A stretch of 64,000 nt of DNA. It comes from Malaya genurostris (lineage: Eukaryota; Arthropoda; Insecta; Diptera; Culicidae). The stretch spans positions 33,778,753 to 33,842,752 of the forward strand of contig NC_080571.1 of NCBI RefSeq assembly GCF_030247185.1, read 5' to 3'. Shown in pieces: positions 13,248-24,196 of this stretch; within the stretch, counting starts at the first letter, position 1, and every line of letters starts with the position of its first letter. A program made the translations under genes and the position numbers. The notes under the pieces were generated by a model. The model was not told the origin of the DNA. It saw only the letters and a list, made by a program, of their open reading frames with translations, and did no database searches.

Positions 13248-14307
13248 AATAATGAAAATGTATGTACCAATTTATCTCAGAGATGATGTGACTGATTTTT
13301 AATGGTCTTATGTTTCTTTACGAAACATTCCAATTTCGAATTACTTTCTCACTTTTCTCAAAGATGGCGCCACCGATTTTTACAAACTTAGCTATGGCCC
13401 TATATAAAATTTCTGAATTTCATCTGGATCCACTTCCGGTTCCGTAAAAAAATTCTAAACTGGCCTTAAAACTAGCCCATTTGATAGTCAGTAGATGGCC
13501 AAACAAACTGATTTCGGCTATCCTGGTTTCCGGTTTCTGATTCCGGAGGCATCGGAGATGGCGGTTTGACCGATTTTCACAAACTTGGATTCTACTGAAA
13601 GGTCTTGTGGTCCCATACGGAATCCCTGAAATTCATCCGAATCCGACTTCCGGTTCCGTAATTATAGGGTTTATTGAACGTCTGGCTTGAACTTGTTTTT
13701 AACTCTACTACTGTGGCAATAAAATTTCTCATAATCTTTATAAAACAATTGGCAAATCCTGTCGATACCAGCGGCGAGCTTAGAACTAATCAATGTTGAT
13801 AGTTTTCAGTTATGGCAAGAAGAAGATTGGGTAGAACCTAATCGTGAATATCTCTGGTTGTACTTAATACAAAAACCATCGGGAATATGACCAGAAATGT
13901 ATGATAAAATTTTCATCAGTCTATCTGGACATGACTTCCGGTTCCGGATTTATATGCGGATAAATAAAACCTAAAAAATTCTCATATAAAAGTCTACGCG
14001 AAACATGGATGAGCTTGTTATTTTATGTCCAAACAAACATATTTCGGTTATGTCGATCCACGGTCTCCGCTTTTTCAGAAATTTCAGAAACATAAATACA
14101 TAAAAGTATTTTATATTAGTACTGCAGGACGGAAATATTTTTTTCAATTTCAGGCAAGAGTTAAGCTACTAGTAAAGTAATTTATCGTTTTAGAAGTTTA
14201 ATTAAATAAATTGAAGTATAATTACTTCAAGACATTGTAGATACACTATATCATTATCATCTACAACTAATTATAAATCCCAAAACTTTTATTTTCAGAC
14301 GTAAATC

Positions 14308-16879
14308 ATGGCTTCGAGATTACGGAAAATCGGTATCACGGCGGCAGGTGTAGCCTTGGGTGCCGCCTTGTCGACCTACGCCCTGAAAAGCAGTGACATT
14401 TCACCACATCACGTAAGCCACTTTCATCGGCGATTATTTAATTGTTCCCAGGCAGAAATAGAAAAAGAAAATACTTTCGTTTATTGGCACAGGTTCAAAT
14501 GGAGGAGGTTCAACGGGTTCGTCGCAAGCGCACACTGCCGTCCCGCTCGGAACAGGTCAAAGCCCTGCAGAGTGGCGAAGAGTTCGATGTGCTGATCATT
14601 GGCGGTGGGGCAACCGGGGCTGGTTGCGCACTGGATGCGGTCACCCGGGGTCTCAAGACAGCACTGGTGGAAAGAGATGACTTTGCCAGTGGAACGTCGT
14701 CCAAGTCCACCAAGTTGATTCATGGTGGTGTGCGATACTTACAGAAGGCCATCCTGGGGGTGAGTTTGCTTGGAAATATTTCCGGTCGAAGATAACATAC
14801 ATAACTAGGATTTTTTTTCGGGTTCTTACAGCTAGACATTGAACAGTACAGAATGGTGAAGGAAGCTTTGCATGAACGAGCTTCTATGCTGAGGTCGGCT
14901 CCGCATTTGACGAGACCTTTGCCGATTATGCTGCCTGTCTACACGTAATTTATAAAAATCGTTTCACTAATTACTGATAACCAAGTATCTGTATTTGTAG
15001 ATGGTGGGAGATCCCGTACTTCTGGGTGGGCATTAAAGCCTATGATTTCGTGGCCGGTGATCGCAACGTCAAGAGCTCTTATTATTTGTCCCGTGAAGAT
15101 GCTCTGGAATTGTTTCCCATGCTTCGCGGAGATAGACTGCGTGGTGCCATCGTGTATTACGACGGTCAACAGGACGATGCAAGGATGTGCTTGGCTATCG
15201 CACTGACGGCTGCTCGACACGGTGCTGCTATCACGAATCACGTTGAGGTGTTGCAATTGTTGAAGAAGAAAAATGAAAGCGGTAAGGAGGTGCTTTGCGG
15301 AGCCAAGGTTCGGGACAACATTAGCAAGAAAGAGTGGACAATCAAGGCCAAATGCATCATCAATGCAACTGGACCGTTTACGGATTCCATTCGGCAAATG
15401 GATAACCCAACCGTGAAGTCAATATGCTGTCCGAGTTCGGGTGTTCACATTGTACTACCGGGATACTACAGTCCGGCCCAGATGGGACTACTCGATCCGG
15501 CAACTTCGGATGGGCGTGTTATCTTCTTCCTGCCATGGTTGAATGGTACGATCGCCGGAACTACGGATGCTCCGTGTGATGTCACTCCAAGCCCGGCACC
15601 CAGTGAGGATGATATTCAGTTCATTCTGAGCGAAATCAAGAACTATCTGAACAAGGATGTTGACGTGCGTCGGGGTGATGTTCTGTCGGCATGGAGCGGT
15701 ATTCGACCGCTGGTATCGGATCCGAATAAGGGTGATACGCAGTCCCTGGCACGTAACCATATTGTACACGTGAGTGATTCGAATCTGGTGACTATTGCCG
15801 GTGGTAAGTGGACTACGTATCGTGCCATGGCCGAGCATACGATGGATGCAGCCGTGAGAGCATGCAATCTGCAACCGGAACGTGGATGTGTTACCGATGG
15901 ACTGTTCATCGAGGGTGCTCAGGGATGGACTCCTACCATGTATATTCGGTTGGTGCAGGATTTGGGCCTGGAGGTAGAAGTGGCGAAACATTTGGCAATT
16001 TCGTATGGTGATCGTGCGTTTGCTGTCGCCAAAATGGCTTCACTTACCGGTAAAAGATGGCCCATCATCGGCAAGAAGCTACACCCCGAGTTTCCGTACA
16101 TTGATGCGGAAGTTCGCTACGGTGTTCGCGAGTACGCGTGCACCTGTGTCGATATGATTGCCCGTCGTTTACGTCTTTCATTTTTGAATGTGCAAGCCGC
16201 CAGTGAGGCCTTACCATTTATTGCTGAGTTGATGGGCGAGGAGCTGAAGTGGTCGAAGGATGAAAAAGAGGTGAGTTGATTCGGCGATGTGATGATCGTT
16301 TTAAAATAAATGTTTCGCGTCCATTACAGAAACAAATCAAAGAGGCCGAACACTTCCTGCAAACGCAGATGGGACAACAGGTGAACCGACAGCTGAAGGA
16401 GAAGATTCCGATCAATTTGTCGAAATCGGAGGTGGACCAATACACGAAACGCTTCGAGACGATCGACAAGGACAAAAAGGGATATGTTTCCATTACGGAC
16501 ATCAAGCGTGCCATGAAAGTAAGTAGTTTCAATATTGAATCTCATAAGAAGAGCTTGCGCACAATGACATTTTGTTTTTCAGTCGTTCGGAGATGCTGAA
16601 GTGAGCGGTGAGGAATTGCATGAAATTCTACGTGAAATCGACAGCAACATGAACGGACAAGTTGAGCTGGATGAATATCTTCAGGTAACCTAAGGAAGTA
16701 AGTGACAGTAGAATTGTAATAATGACTTCGTTCTATGATTTCAGATGATGTCTGCTATCAAGTCGGGTTACATCTCGCATTCTCGTTTCGCCGCCGTTGC
16801 CGAACAGGAGGAGATTCGCAAGGAGCAAGAACGACTTCGAAGGCAGATCACCGTGGACCGCTCGGGTGGTGGTCTGTAG
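14308..16879 (+). CDS. Gpo1: Mitochondrial FAD-dependent glycerol-3-phosphate dehydrogenase (7 coding exons)
   Basis: Oxidises sn-glycerol-3-phosphate to dihydroxyacetone phosphate on the outer face of the mitochondrial inner membrane and passes electrons to ubiquinone (glycerol-phosphate shuttle). Coding exons: 14308-14412, 14493-14759, 14832-14944, 15001-16270, 16330-16518, 16583-16684, 16745-16879. All introns are short, GT-AG and phase-compatible, giving 726 residues, the usual family length. Residues 1-30 are basic then hydrophobic ([14 protein letters not shown]...), as expected for mitochondrial targeting. The FAD-binding GGGATGAG motif is at about 72-79. The C-terminus has two EF-hand loops: D631-D642 ([12 protein letters not shown]) and D668-E679 ([12 protein letters not shown]). 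It ends in VDRSGGGL, as in Drosophila and human enzymes. The exon-1 donor was chosen because it alone joins the next exon in frame; reading through instead gives an unrelated tail. An acceptor at 14298 just upstream shows that the 5'UTR is spliced. No frameshift or missing key residue was seen. Confidence 0.96.
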
Positions 16880-17745
16880 ACTTGTTCAGTCTTCTTCCTT
16901 TTTTTCTCGACTTTCGGGAACCTTTTGGATTTTTTGTTTCGTTCTTTATCCCAGCGCAGGTACAGTGAACCAAATGTTTTGTTGAACGATGTTCTTTTCT
17001 CCTTTGCAGGTCAACGAAAGTAAACTAAAGCATGCGGATAAACCTATCCCTGTTACTTAAAACTTTCATACACACAAACATGAAACCCATTCGTAGCGTA
17101 CCAAGGGTTAGAAAAAGTGGGAAGCGAAGTCATTCCCAATACCTGAAGATTGCTGGTATTTTCTCCCGCCCATTTCTGTATCTTTCGATGTACATACTTA
17201 TTGCATTATATTCCCGATAAACGGACCACCGTCGATCCGTTGGAACGGATCAACCTTGTCAAACCGTTGATTTGGGACGGTGTAGTTGTTTCGTTACAAT
17301 TTGATAGGATAGGTAATACATATATATTTTTCCATTCATGACTACGGCATTGACTTCTCCATACGGCTTAGTACCTGTGTATCGCATATCATCAAGTAGT
17401 GCAGTCTTTAGTGGCTGTATTGTGTGTGGTTTTGTTACCCAATTGGAACACGTTCGAAATTATGTTTGTGTTGTTATTAATATGCTCATGTGTTTTGTTC
17501 TAAGAATACTTTTTCGAACCGTTTCTGATAAATTTCTGTTTTTTTTTCTAGGAAATTGTCCCGCCAACTTACAATTACTATTTATGAATATCATTATCAT
17601 TATAAACGCATTACCATTGTGAATCATTTAACATATATCGAATTCTATTCGGAAATAAGCACGACACCGACAACACGGCTGTATGACATTACGGATCACT
17701 AGTGTTTACCCTAGGAATAAAGAAAGGCAATGAAACCCCTTTTTC
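16880..17745 (+). other. Gpo1 3' untranslated region
   Basis: This non-coding sequence runs from the Gpo1 stop codon to an AATAAA polyadenylation signal at 17716-17721. No other gene-like ORF lies in between. The 3' end is inferred from the signal only. Confidence 0.6.
17716..17721 (+). promoter_or_regulatory. Poly(A) signal AATAAA for Gpo1
   Basis: This canonical hexamer lies about 840 nt downstream of the Gpo1 stop codon and is followed by a G/T-rich stretch from about 17745. Confidence 0.55.
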
Positions 17746-18269
17746 ATTGGGATTGTTGTTAACGGTTACGTACACAGTTTATTGTTATTTAATACATTTT
17801 GTTACATTTGGTGAGTTGTGCTCTATGAATGTCATAAACTGACTAAAAGACTTTCGAATAATATTTACTTACGGCTATCAGAGTCGAAGCACGGAATTGC
17901 GCAACAAATTTCCAAACCATCAATTTACATAGTTTTGTGTGCATCACAGAAGTATCATGCCATCAGCAGATTCATCTTTGTCTTTTTCCAAAAAAAAAAT
18001 TTGATGTGAACTGACATGAGAAAAAAAAGCATGCAATTGAAATAAAAATCTATTTTAAAACTAAGTGATTTACAAACGCTTTTCTTCAGAAATAGAGAGC
18101 AATAGAGAAATGTCCAAGAATGGTGCGATATCTTTTAACAACTGGTTGCTTCTCATCGACTCTTTCGAAGCTAGTTGTCACAACATTCATTGACGTCTTC
18201 ATTTTGACAATTTGGTTGTCAAATCAAGTAAACTGCTTGCAGTTTGCTATATCGTAGAAAGAATTAAAA
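17746..18269. other. Intergenic, nothing recognised
   Basis: A+T-rich, with no ORF of note. It separates the Gpo1 3' end from the LINE fragment. Confidence 0.4.
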
Positions 18270-18633
18270 TTAGCAAGAGAAAGTATTTAGGAAGGGTTTT
18301 TTTGCAGTAGTACGTGACATGTGAAAATCAAAAACATCGGAACAGTGATTGAAAAGGCGGCACATGCTAAGAAAAAATTCGTTAAATGCATAGTTTGTTC
18401 TAGCATGAACCCTAAAAAATGGCTGGTATGGTAGACTGTGAAGATGGATGTCGAAATTCAATTTTTGTAACAGATACAGATACAAAGACTGCTTTGGAGA
18501 CATCTCAGCGAACGAATATAGCAGATCAATTAGTTTACAACGGTCCTGGTAGCTGGGAAGGGTTATTGGAGGGTCGTTCCAAGGAAGACACCGAAGTGTA
18601 AAGCGAACGAAGTTGCGTTGGATAGATTCAATA

Positions 18634-19601
18634 AGGAATGTATCGAAAATAAGCTATCCACAAATTATTAGGTGGCTGTACCGGCTGAGGCTGGTTAAAA
18701 TACATAGATGATAATGCCTTTAAAGTGAGTGTGTACAGTGCCTAACGAATTGTCATCGCCGTTTCAGTGATTGTTGTTCTTGTTTTCACGCTCGAAAATG
18801 TCTGTTTATGTGCCCAATTCTCACCATTTGCGGGAAGTTTTACTTTTCTGTTACGATTCGAAAAAAAAATGCAACTGAAGCGCATCGAATGCTTTCAGAA
18901 ACTTACGATGATGCTGCTCTGAGTAAAAGAACGTGTCGGAAGTGGTTTCAACGTTTTAAAAATGGTGATTTCGATGTCGAAGACAAACATGATGGTGGAA
19001 AAGAAAAAACCTTCAAAGATGAATAACAATTTACTACGAGCTTTTAAAACCGGGTTAAACCATCACAGGAGATCGCTACCGAACGCAACTGATGCGCCTT
19101 AGTCGCGCGCTAAATGAAAAGCGGCCACAGTGTCAAGAGCGACATGGTAAAGTCATCCTCCAACACGACAATGCTCGACCTCACGTCGCAAAAGTGGTCA
19201 AAAAGTACATGGAAACGCTGAAATGGGAAGTCTTGCCCCACCCGTCGTATTCCCGCCTTCTGACTTCAGATGTCGCCCCTTCTGACTTCCACCTATTCCG
19301 TTCGTTGGCACACGGCCTGGCAGATCAACATTTTCAATCCTTCGAAGAGTTGGAAAAATGGATTGCTTCATGGATAGCGTCAAAAGAGGACTCCTTTTTT
19401 TCGAGCCGGGATCCGAAAATTTCCGGAAAGATGGGAGAAAGTTGTCGCTAGCGACGGACAATACTTTGAATAATACATCTGTAAGCACTTTTTCGCAATA
19501 AAGCTTTAAATTTTGGAAAAAAACGGCGGAAGCAAAGTTCTACACCTAATACATGCGTACAATAAAAATGTATGTGGATAGCTTATTTTCAATACACTCC
19601 T
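18634..19601. mobile_element. 84-bp MITE with DD37E-type TIRs, host of a mariner insertion
   Basis: The terminal inverted repeats AGGAATGTATCGAAAATAAG (18634 on) and the complement of ...CAATACACTCCT (ending 19601) agree over about 31 bp and are flanked by TA (18632-18633 and 19602-19603). Removing the mariner (18668-19549) and one TA leaves about 84 bp, almost a pure hairpin. The outermost bases match the TIR of the DD37E transposon at 57229 (AGGAGTGTATCG), so it is probably mobilised by that family. Confidence 0.75.
18668..19549 (+). mobile_element. Internally deleted mariner (Mos1-like group)
   Basis: It has TIR-like ends TTAGGTGG.../...CACCTAA and TA duplications at 18666-18667 and 19550-19551. 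The transposase starts at 18798 with MSVYVPNSHHLREVLLFCYD. A frameshift in an A run near 18863 shifts it to the frame reading KKNATEAHRMLSETYDDAAL. It runs to EKTFKDE at 19026, then jumps to YYELLKPG. About half of the protein, including the first catalytic Asp (TGDEKW in relatives), is deleted. The later Asp residues (HDNARPH and VAPSDFH) remain. A micro-duplication (CTTCTGACTTC, twice, 19256-19290) inserts extra residues before VAPSD. The element is non-functional. Confidence 0.85.
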
Positions 19602-20395
19602 TACGCTGGACGTCGTTCTGATAGTTTGGTGCCCAAACAACAGCAGCGTACTTTAGAGTAGATTGGACCAAAGTGCAATACAGCGCTTTCAAACAGTATA
19701 CATCTAGGGGGGTTATTAGTTACGCAAAAAAATCCATGCATTTTAGAAGCTTTTAAGATCATGTATTCCATATGTTCTTTGAAACGTAGTTTACAATCCA
19801 AGAGAACTTTGACTACGGACTCCCGCTTACTAACTGTCAGAGCTGGATATAATTGTTGAGCGCTTACGAGATAACGACGCATTTGGTTGCGTTCAATACC
19901 ACCCCATTCACGTCACACCACTTGATAAATATATCCAACTCTTTCTGCAAGAATAGAGCATCTTCGGAATCCCTGATGAGCTGAAACACTTTCTAGTCGT
20001 CGGCGAGTGATAGTATTAGGTACTTCAACGAAAAATTTAGATCGTTCAAATAAAGTAAAAATATGAATGGTCTGAGATGACTGCCTTGAGGCACACCAGA
20101 GCTCACTCGGAAAGGTGTGGTAATATCAATTTTTACAGCCATGTCACGATTTGTTAGGTAAGACTGAAGCCAAACCAAAAGTGCATCATTGCATCCAAGC
20201 CTCACTAATTTGTTTATTTGGGAGCAGGGAAAAGCCCACTGGAGCTAGAATTTAGATTATCAATTTGTATTCATGTTTCAAAAGCCAAAAGAAATGCAAG
20301 AATGTTTGAAAACAAGTATTGTTAGACTATTTGAAAATGAATTATAGACAAAAGCAATTGTAATGGAGTCTCAGAACTATCAGAACTAATTGGCT

Positions 20396-21549
20396 CAGTT
20401 CGCTTTCACATCTCATCCAAGTCAGCCGATAAAACAAAACCGCTTACGTTCGGGACGAAAAAAACTAAGCACAGTATTGTGTAGTGAACAATACAACGAC
20501 CTCGAAAATGAGTGAACCAAACGAACAAAAGCTACCGCCGGTACGAAAGAATACAATTGTTGTTGACTTCAGGCAGTGCAAAATTCGACCTTCGATACGA
20601 GAACTTGAAGGTTCGCTTAAGGAGCAAATGCATCTTGACATTAAACGTGTGCATTTACTGCAATGCAATAAGACCAATATTAGTTGTTTATATCCAGTTC
20701 TATAAAGAGTTGGATGCAATTCAATTCGCTAAAGACAATAATAATGTGCACTATTTGGAGCATGAAAACATCAAGCACAACATTCCAGTATATATGGAAG
20801 ATAGTGCTAAAGAAGTGCGTGTGCATGATCTTCCCTCAAGCGTCATCAATCCTTATATTCGTAAAACTATGTCCCAATACGGAGAGATTCTCTATATCGA
20901 AAAATAAAAGTGGAAGAACTTTTTCCCCGGTATTCTAAATAGCGTACGTTTGTTACGCATGCGCTTGAAAAGGCCTATACCTTCTTATGTAACTTTCGGT
21001 TAGGATACAAGAATCCCGTGCAAATCACTTGTTACCTATGACAATCAGATGGCCACATGTCAGTATTGCCAAAAAGCTGTTCATTACGGTAAGCCATGTG
21101 ATAAACTGGACAAGAAGACAATCACACCAAAGGACAACGGTGCTTCCTTCACATCAACCCCAAGAAACCCCAGTACTCCTGTGACAGTCACCAACAACAG
21201 TGAAGTATCCCCTTCAACGAAACCATCCAACGTAACCCCTATAGAACAAAGTACACCAGCTGCAGTTAACAGCTTACCATCCAACCAACCAGCAACTGCA
21301 AACAATGTACAACAAGGCACATCTACAGAAACTAGCAACGAAATCAACAACAATACCACGGCAATAGATGACGAGACGAACAAACTGCCCCTCAATCCTC
21401 GCAGGAGGGAAATGGAAGCTCCTCTCCCCCTAGAAAAAGGGGACCACGAGATCCAATACAAAAAAAAAATTTAACTAAAAACTCAGCTCAATCGGCCACG
21501 TAAAGCTTGTACGCAAATAGGTCTGAATAAAAATATCTTTCATAAAAAA
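20396..21549 (+). mobile_element. ORF1-only LINE derivative with target-site duplications
   Basis: It starts CAGTTCGC, has a short 5'UTR, one ORF1 (20508-21474), a short 3'UTR and an A-rich tail, with 8-bp direct repeats AATTGGCT at 20388-20395 and 21550-21557. No endonuclease or reverse transcriptase is present. The flanking repeats show that it was inserted in this form by target-primed integration, like half-LINE elements in other animals, and must have relied on another LINE. Confidence 0.72.
20508..21474 (+). pseudogene. Broken LINE ORF1 (Gag-like, zinc knuckle)
   Basis: It begins MSEPNEQKLPPVRKNTIVVD. One small indel near 20680-20690 moves the frame, which then reads FYKELDAIQFAKDNNNVHYL. 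That frame carries in-frame stops at about 20905 (TAA) and 20999 (TAG), then runs to the TAA at 21472-21474. A knuckle C-x2-C-x4-H-x4-C (CQYCQKAVHYGKPC) lies at about 21055-21096, followed by a Pro/Ser/Thr/Asn-rich tail. ORF1 proteins of this kind coat LINE RNA. The defects make it a pseudogene. Confidence 0.78.
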
Positions 21550-21557
21550 AATTGGCT

Positions 21558-22435
21558 TAAGTGGCAGGTTCACACAAGGAATCAAAGAAATATGCTTGGG
21601 AGAAGCAAATCGATTTCACTGTGCATACCTCTCACTTATACTCAATCAAAATTCTTCATTAAATGGTCAATAACGACGCCGGCCACGACCAAAGGCTGTG
21701 CTACTGAAGGAGGGAAGGAATGTTAGTCCGATACTCGTTGTTTCCAGAGACCATGGGTGCCACTGCATCTCCACGAGTATCATAGGATAGGAGATGTATT
21801 AGTAGGGATGGCGGAAGATCTGTGATACGTCGAGGTAAAAAATACGATATTAATAGAAAGCACGGTTCACCAAATGATTATCTTTCGAAAATTGTAAAAC
21901 TCCGGGCAGCCAGCTGTCAGGAGATCTGCCAAATTCTTCATACGTAAACTTTTTCACTTTTGTCTTTACGATAAAAAAGTAATTCGGTATATATCGATCG
22001 TACCATCATAGACTAAAAAATGAACGTATAGCGTGATAAAAAACTGTTTTGAAACCGGCTTCCCAACTAGTATGTTCAAATAATTTTATCAGTGAAGTCA
22101 AAGAAATCGTTGGTTTTTCATTTACTATAGATTATCAATCATATCAATTATTTTCCTTCTATTTAGTCAACATATTACAAAAGCAGTGAGGTAGACTTAT
22201 CTACATTATTAATGTTATAATTTTAGTGGATTTTCGAGAGAGATGACTTTTATTATTCAAATTGTAGTAGTAAAGATTAGAAAAAAATTTGAATAAACGA
22301 ACTCTTGAAACTTAGTCTGATAAAACTATTCTCAGTGGTCATAAAAAAAGATAAGAAAGAGTGCTCTCTGAGAAATTCGGAATAAATATTTTGGTAAATG
22401 TATGTTTAACGAAAGGATACTTTGGTAAAAAAATA
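21558..22435. other. Intergenic, nothing recognised
   Basis: A short G+C-richer block at 21675-21835 (GAGACCATGGGTGCCACTGC) looks like TE UTR sequence, but I cannot assign it. The rest is A+T-rich. Confidence 0.35.
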
Positions 22436-23360
22436 AAGGGTGATTTTTTAAGAGCTTGAGAACTTTTTTAAACAATAAAACGCATAAAATTTGCAAAATC
22501 TCATCGGTTCTTTATTTTAAACGTTAGATTGGTACATGACATTTACTTTTTGAAGATAATTTCATTTAAATGTTGACCGCGGCTGCGTCTTAGGTGGTCC
22601 ATTCGGAAAGTCCAATTTTGGGCAACTTTTTCGAGCATTTCGGCCGGAATAGCCCGAATTTCTTCGGAAATGTTGTCTTCCAAAGCTGGAATAGTTACTG
22701 GCTTATTTCTGTAGACTTTAGACTTGACGTAGCCCCACAAAAAATAGTCTAAAGGCGTCAAATCGCATGATCTTGGTGGCCAACTTACCGGTCCATTTCT
22801 TGAGATGAATTGTTCTCCGAAGTTTTCCCTCAAAATGGCCATAGAATCGCGAGCTGTGTGGCATGTAGCGCCATCTTGTTGAAACCACATGTCAACCAAG
22901 TTCAGTTCTTCCATTTTTGGCAACAAAAAGTTTGTTAGCATCGAACGATAGCGATCGCCATTCACTGTAACGTTGCGTCCAACAGCATCTTTGAAAAAAT
23001 ACGGTCCAATGATTCCACCAGCGTACAAACCACACCAAACAGTGCATTTTTCGGGATGCATGGGCAGTTCTTGAACGGCTTCTGGTTGCTCTTCACTCCA
23101 AATGCGGCAATTTTGCTTATTTACGTAGCCATTCAACCAGAAATGAGCCTCATCGCTGAACAAAATTTGTCGATAAAAAAGCGGATTTTCCGAATGGACC
23201 ACCTAAGACGCAGCCGCGGTCAACATTTAAATGAAATTATCTTCAAAAAGTAAATGTCATGTACCAATCTAACGTTTAAAATAAAGAACCGATGAGATTT
23301 TGCAAATTTTATGCGTTTTATTGTTTAAAAAAGTTCTCAAGCTCTTAAAAAATCACCCTG
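22436..23360 (-). mobile_element. Fold-back DD41D mariner-like element with 174-bp inverted arms
   Basis: The arms 22436-22609 and 23187-23360 are near-perfect inverted copies starting AGGGTGATTTTTTAAGAGC and are flanked by TA (22434-22435, 23361-23362). The minus-strand transposase fragment keeps the three Asp motifs: FSDEAHF, QQDGATCHT and CDLTPLDYFLWG. There are 41 residues between the second and third Asp, the DD41D spacing known from rosa-type mariners. The N-terminal DNA-binding half is gone. The last 20 codons (RMDHLRRSRGQHLNEIIFKK) are present on both strands because they lie inside each arm. Confidence 0.85.
22543..23202 (-). pseudogene. Mariner-like (DD41D) transposase, C-terminal catalytic part
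   Basis: Open for about 219 codons with no internal stop: catalytic D1 in LFSDEAHFWLNGYV, D2 in WFQQDGATCHTA and D3 in SCDLTPLDYF. It starts inside the inverted arm, so it lacks the helix-turn-helix domain and could not bind its own ends. The apparent Met start is fortuitous. Confidence 0.82.
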
Positions 23361-23780
23361 TACAACCAAATTAGGAAAAGAAAATCTCTTACAATTGTTG
23401 CAGCACTTAGTATAAAACTGCGTTGATTTTGTTCACATATTTCTCTAAATCTTAACAGGATCGTTCAAGCCGAATCATCTCTTAATAATTGATAAATTAA
23501 CGTGATTTATTTCAGTTTCATACTCGACACACCAGAAAACCCATATCATGCTCAGACTAACTAATTCGTTTTGTCTTTTCACATTTGATAGCATTTGTGT
23601 CGAATACATGACAAATTCATGATATGAGACGTGGACGAATTGAACTCACCACCACCCGATTGTAAAATGAGAGGCTGTACAAAAATACCTTTAACAATTA
23701 GCTCTGTTGTAACTAAGAGTAGTCTTCTAGGATTTATTTTTAGATTGAATCTAGACTGTAAGTCGATTCCATAATGTTTG

Positions 23781-24196
23781 CCTTGCTCATATAGAAAGGC
23801 TATACAATCACTGTGAAAACCGACTTTTGAACCGAGGTCCGGAGGGCCGAATATCATATACCATTCGACTCAGCTCGACCAATTGAGCAAAAGTCTGTGT
23901 GTGTCAGAGACTGAACCGATTTTCACAAACTCAAATTTAAATGAAAGGTCTTATGGTCCCATAGATCGCTTTTGAATTTTATTCCGATTCGACTTCCGGT
24001 TTCGGAATGACGGGTGATGTGCACCAAAAAAATGAGAAAAAATATTACTCACTTTTCTTTGAGATGGCGTGACCGATTTTCACAAACTTAGTTTTTGATT
24101 TCATTTAAGTTTGAAAAAAAATTGACAGAATTTACTAGTTTTTGAATAATATATGAGAAAAGCATCATTACACCACTAGGTGGATTAAAAATGGGT
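23781..24196. mobile_element. About 416-bp member of the TTTTAATCCACC family
   Basis: It begins CCTTGCTCATATAGAAAGGC and runs through CCGACTTTTGAACCGAGG and two diverged internal units, ending CACCACTAGGTGGATTAAAA. It has both family ends, in the orientation opposite to 12163-13247. Confidence 0.62.

Larger units (their letters stand above)
8543..14298. other. Probable Gpo1 intron: decayed repeats
   Basis: Outside the listed elements it holds fragments of the GGTTCAGCCATCTC/CCGGAACCGGAAGTC repeat family (9830-10072, 10540-10700, 13270-14050), including the end motif CCGACTTTTGAACCGAGACC at 9870. 8543-9520 and 11240-12100 show nothing recognised. It ends in the Gpo1 3' splice site. Confidence 0.45.
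18270..20215 (-). pseudogene. 5'-truncated jockey-like LINE (reverse transcriptase), split by nested TEs
   Basis: On the minus strand, 20215-19604 encodes RT pieces: RLGCNDALLVWLQSYL, then SSGVPQGSHL, then LADD in place of the usual YADD/FADD, then a C-terminal domain ending LSERRPA at about 19602. The same LINE resumes at 18633 with IESIQRNFVRFTLRCLPW and ends with SMCRLFNHCSDVFDFHMS and a stop at 18270. The break is exactly filled by a MITE that itself carries a mariner. Internal stops show that the copy is dead. There is no endonuclease and no RNase H, so the element is a 5'-truncated remnant. Confidence 0.8.

Noticed and set aside
14452..14595. Longer Gpo1 N-terminus by reading through the first intron
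   Set aside because: The read-through frame loses the conserved FAD domain; splicing 14412 to 14493 restores it in phase.
14939..15991. Long minus-strand ORFs opposite Gpo1 (152 and 167 codons)
   Set aside because: Antisense shadows of strongly supported Gpo1 exons.
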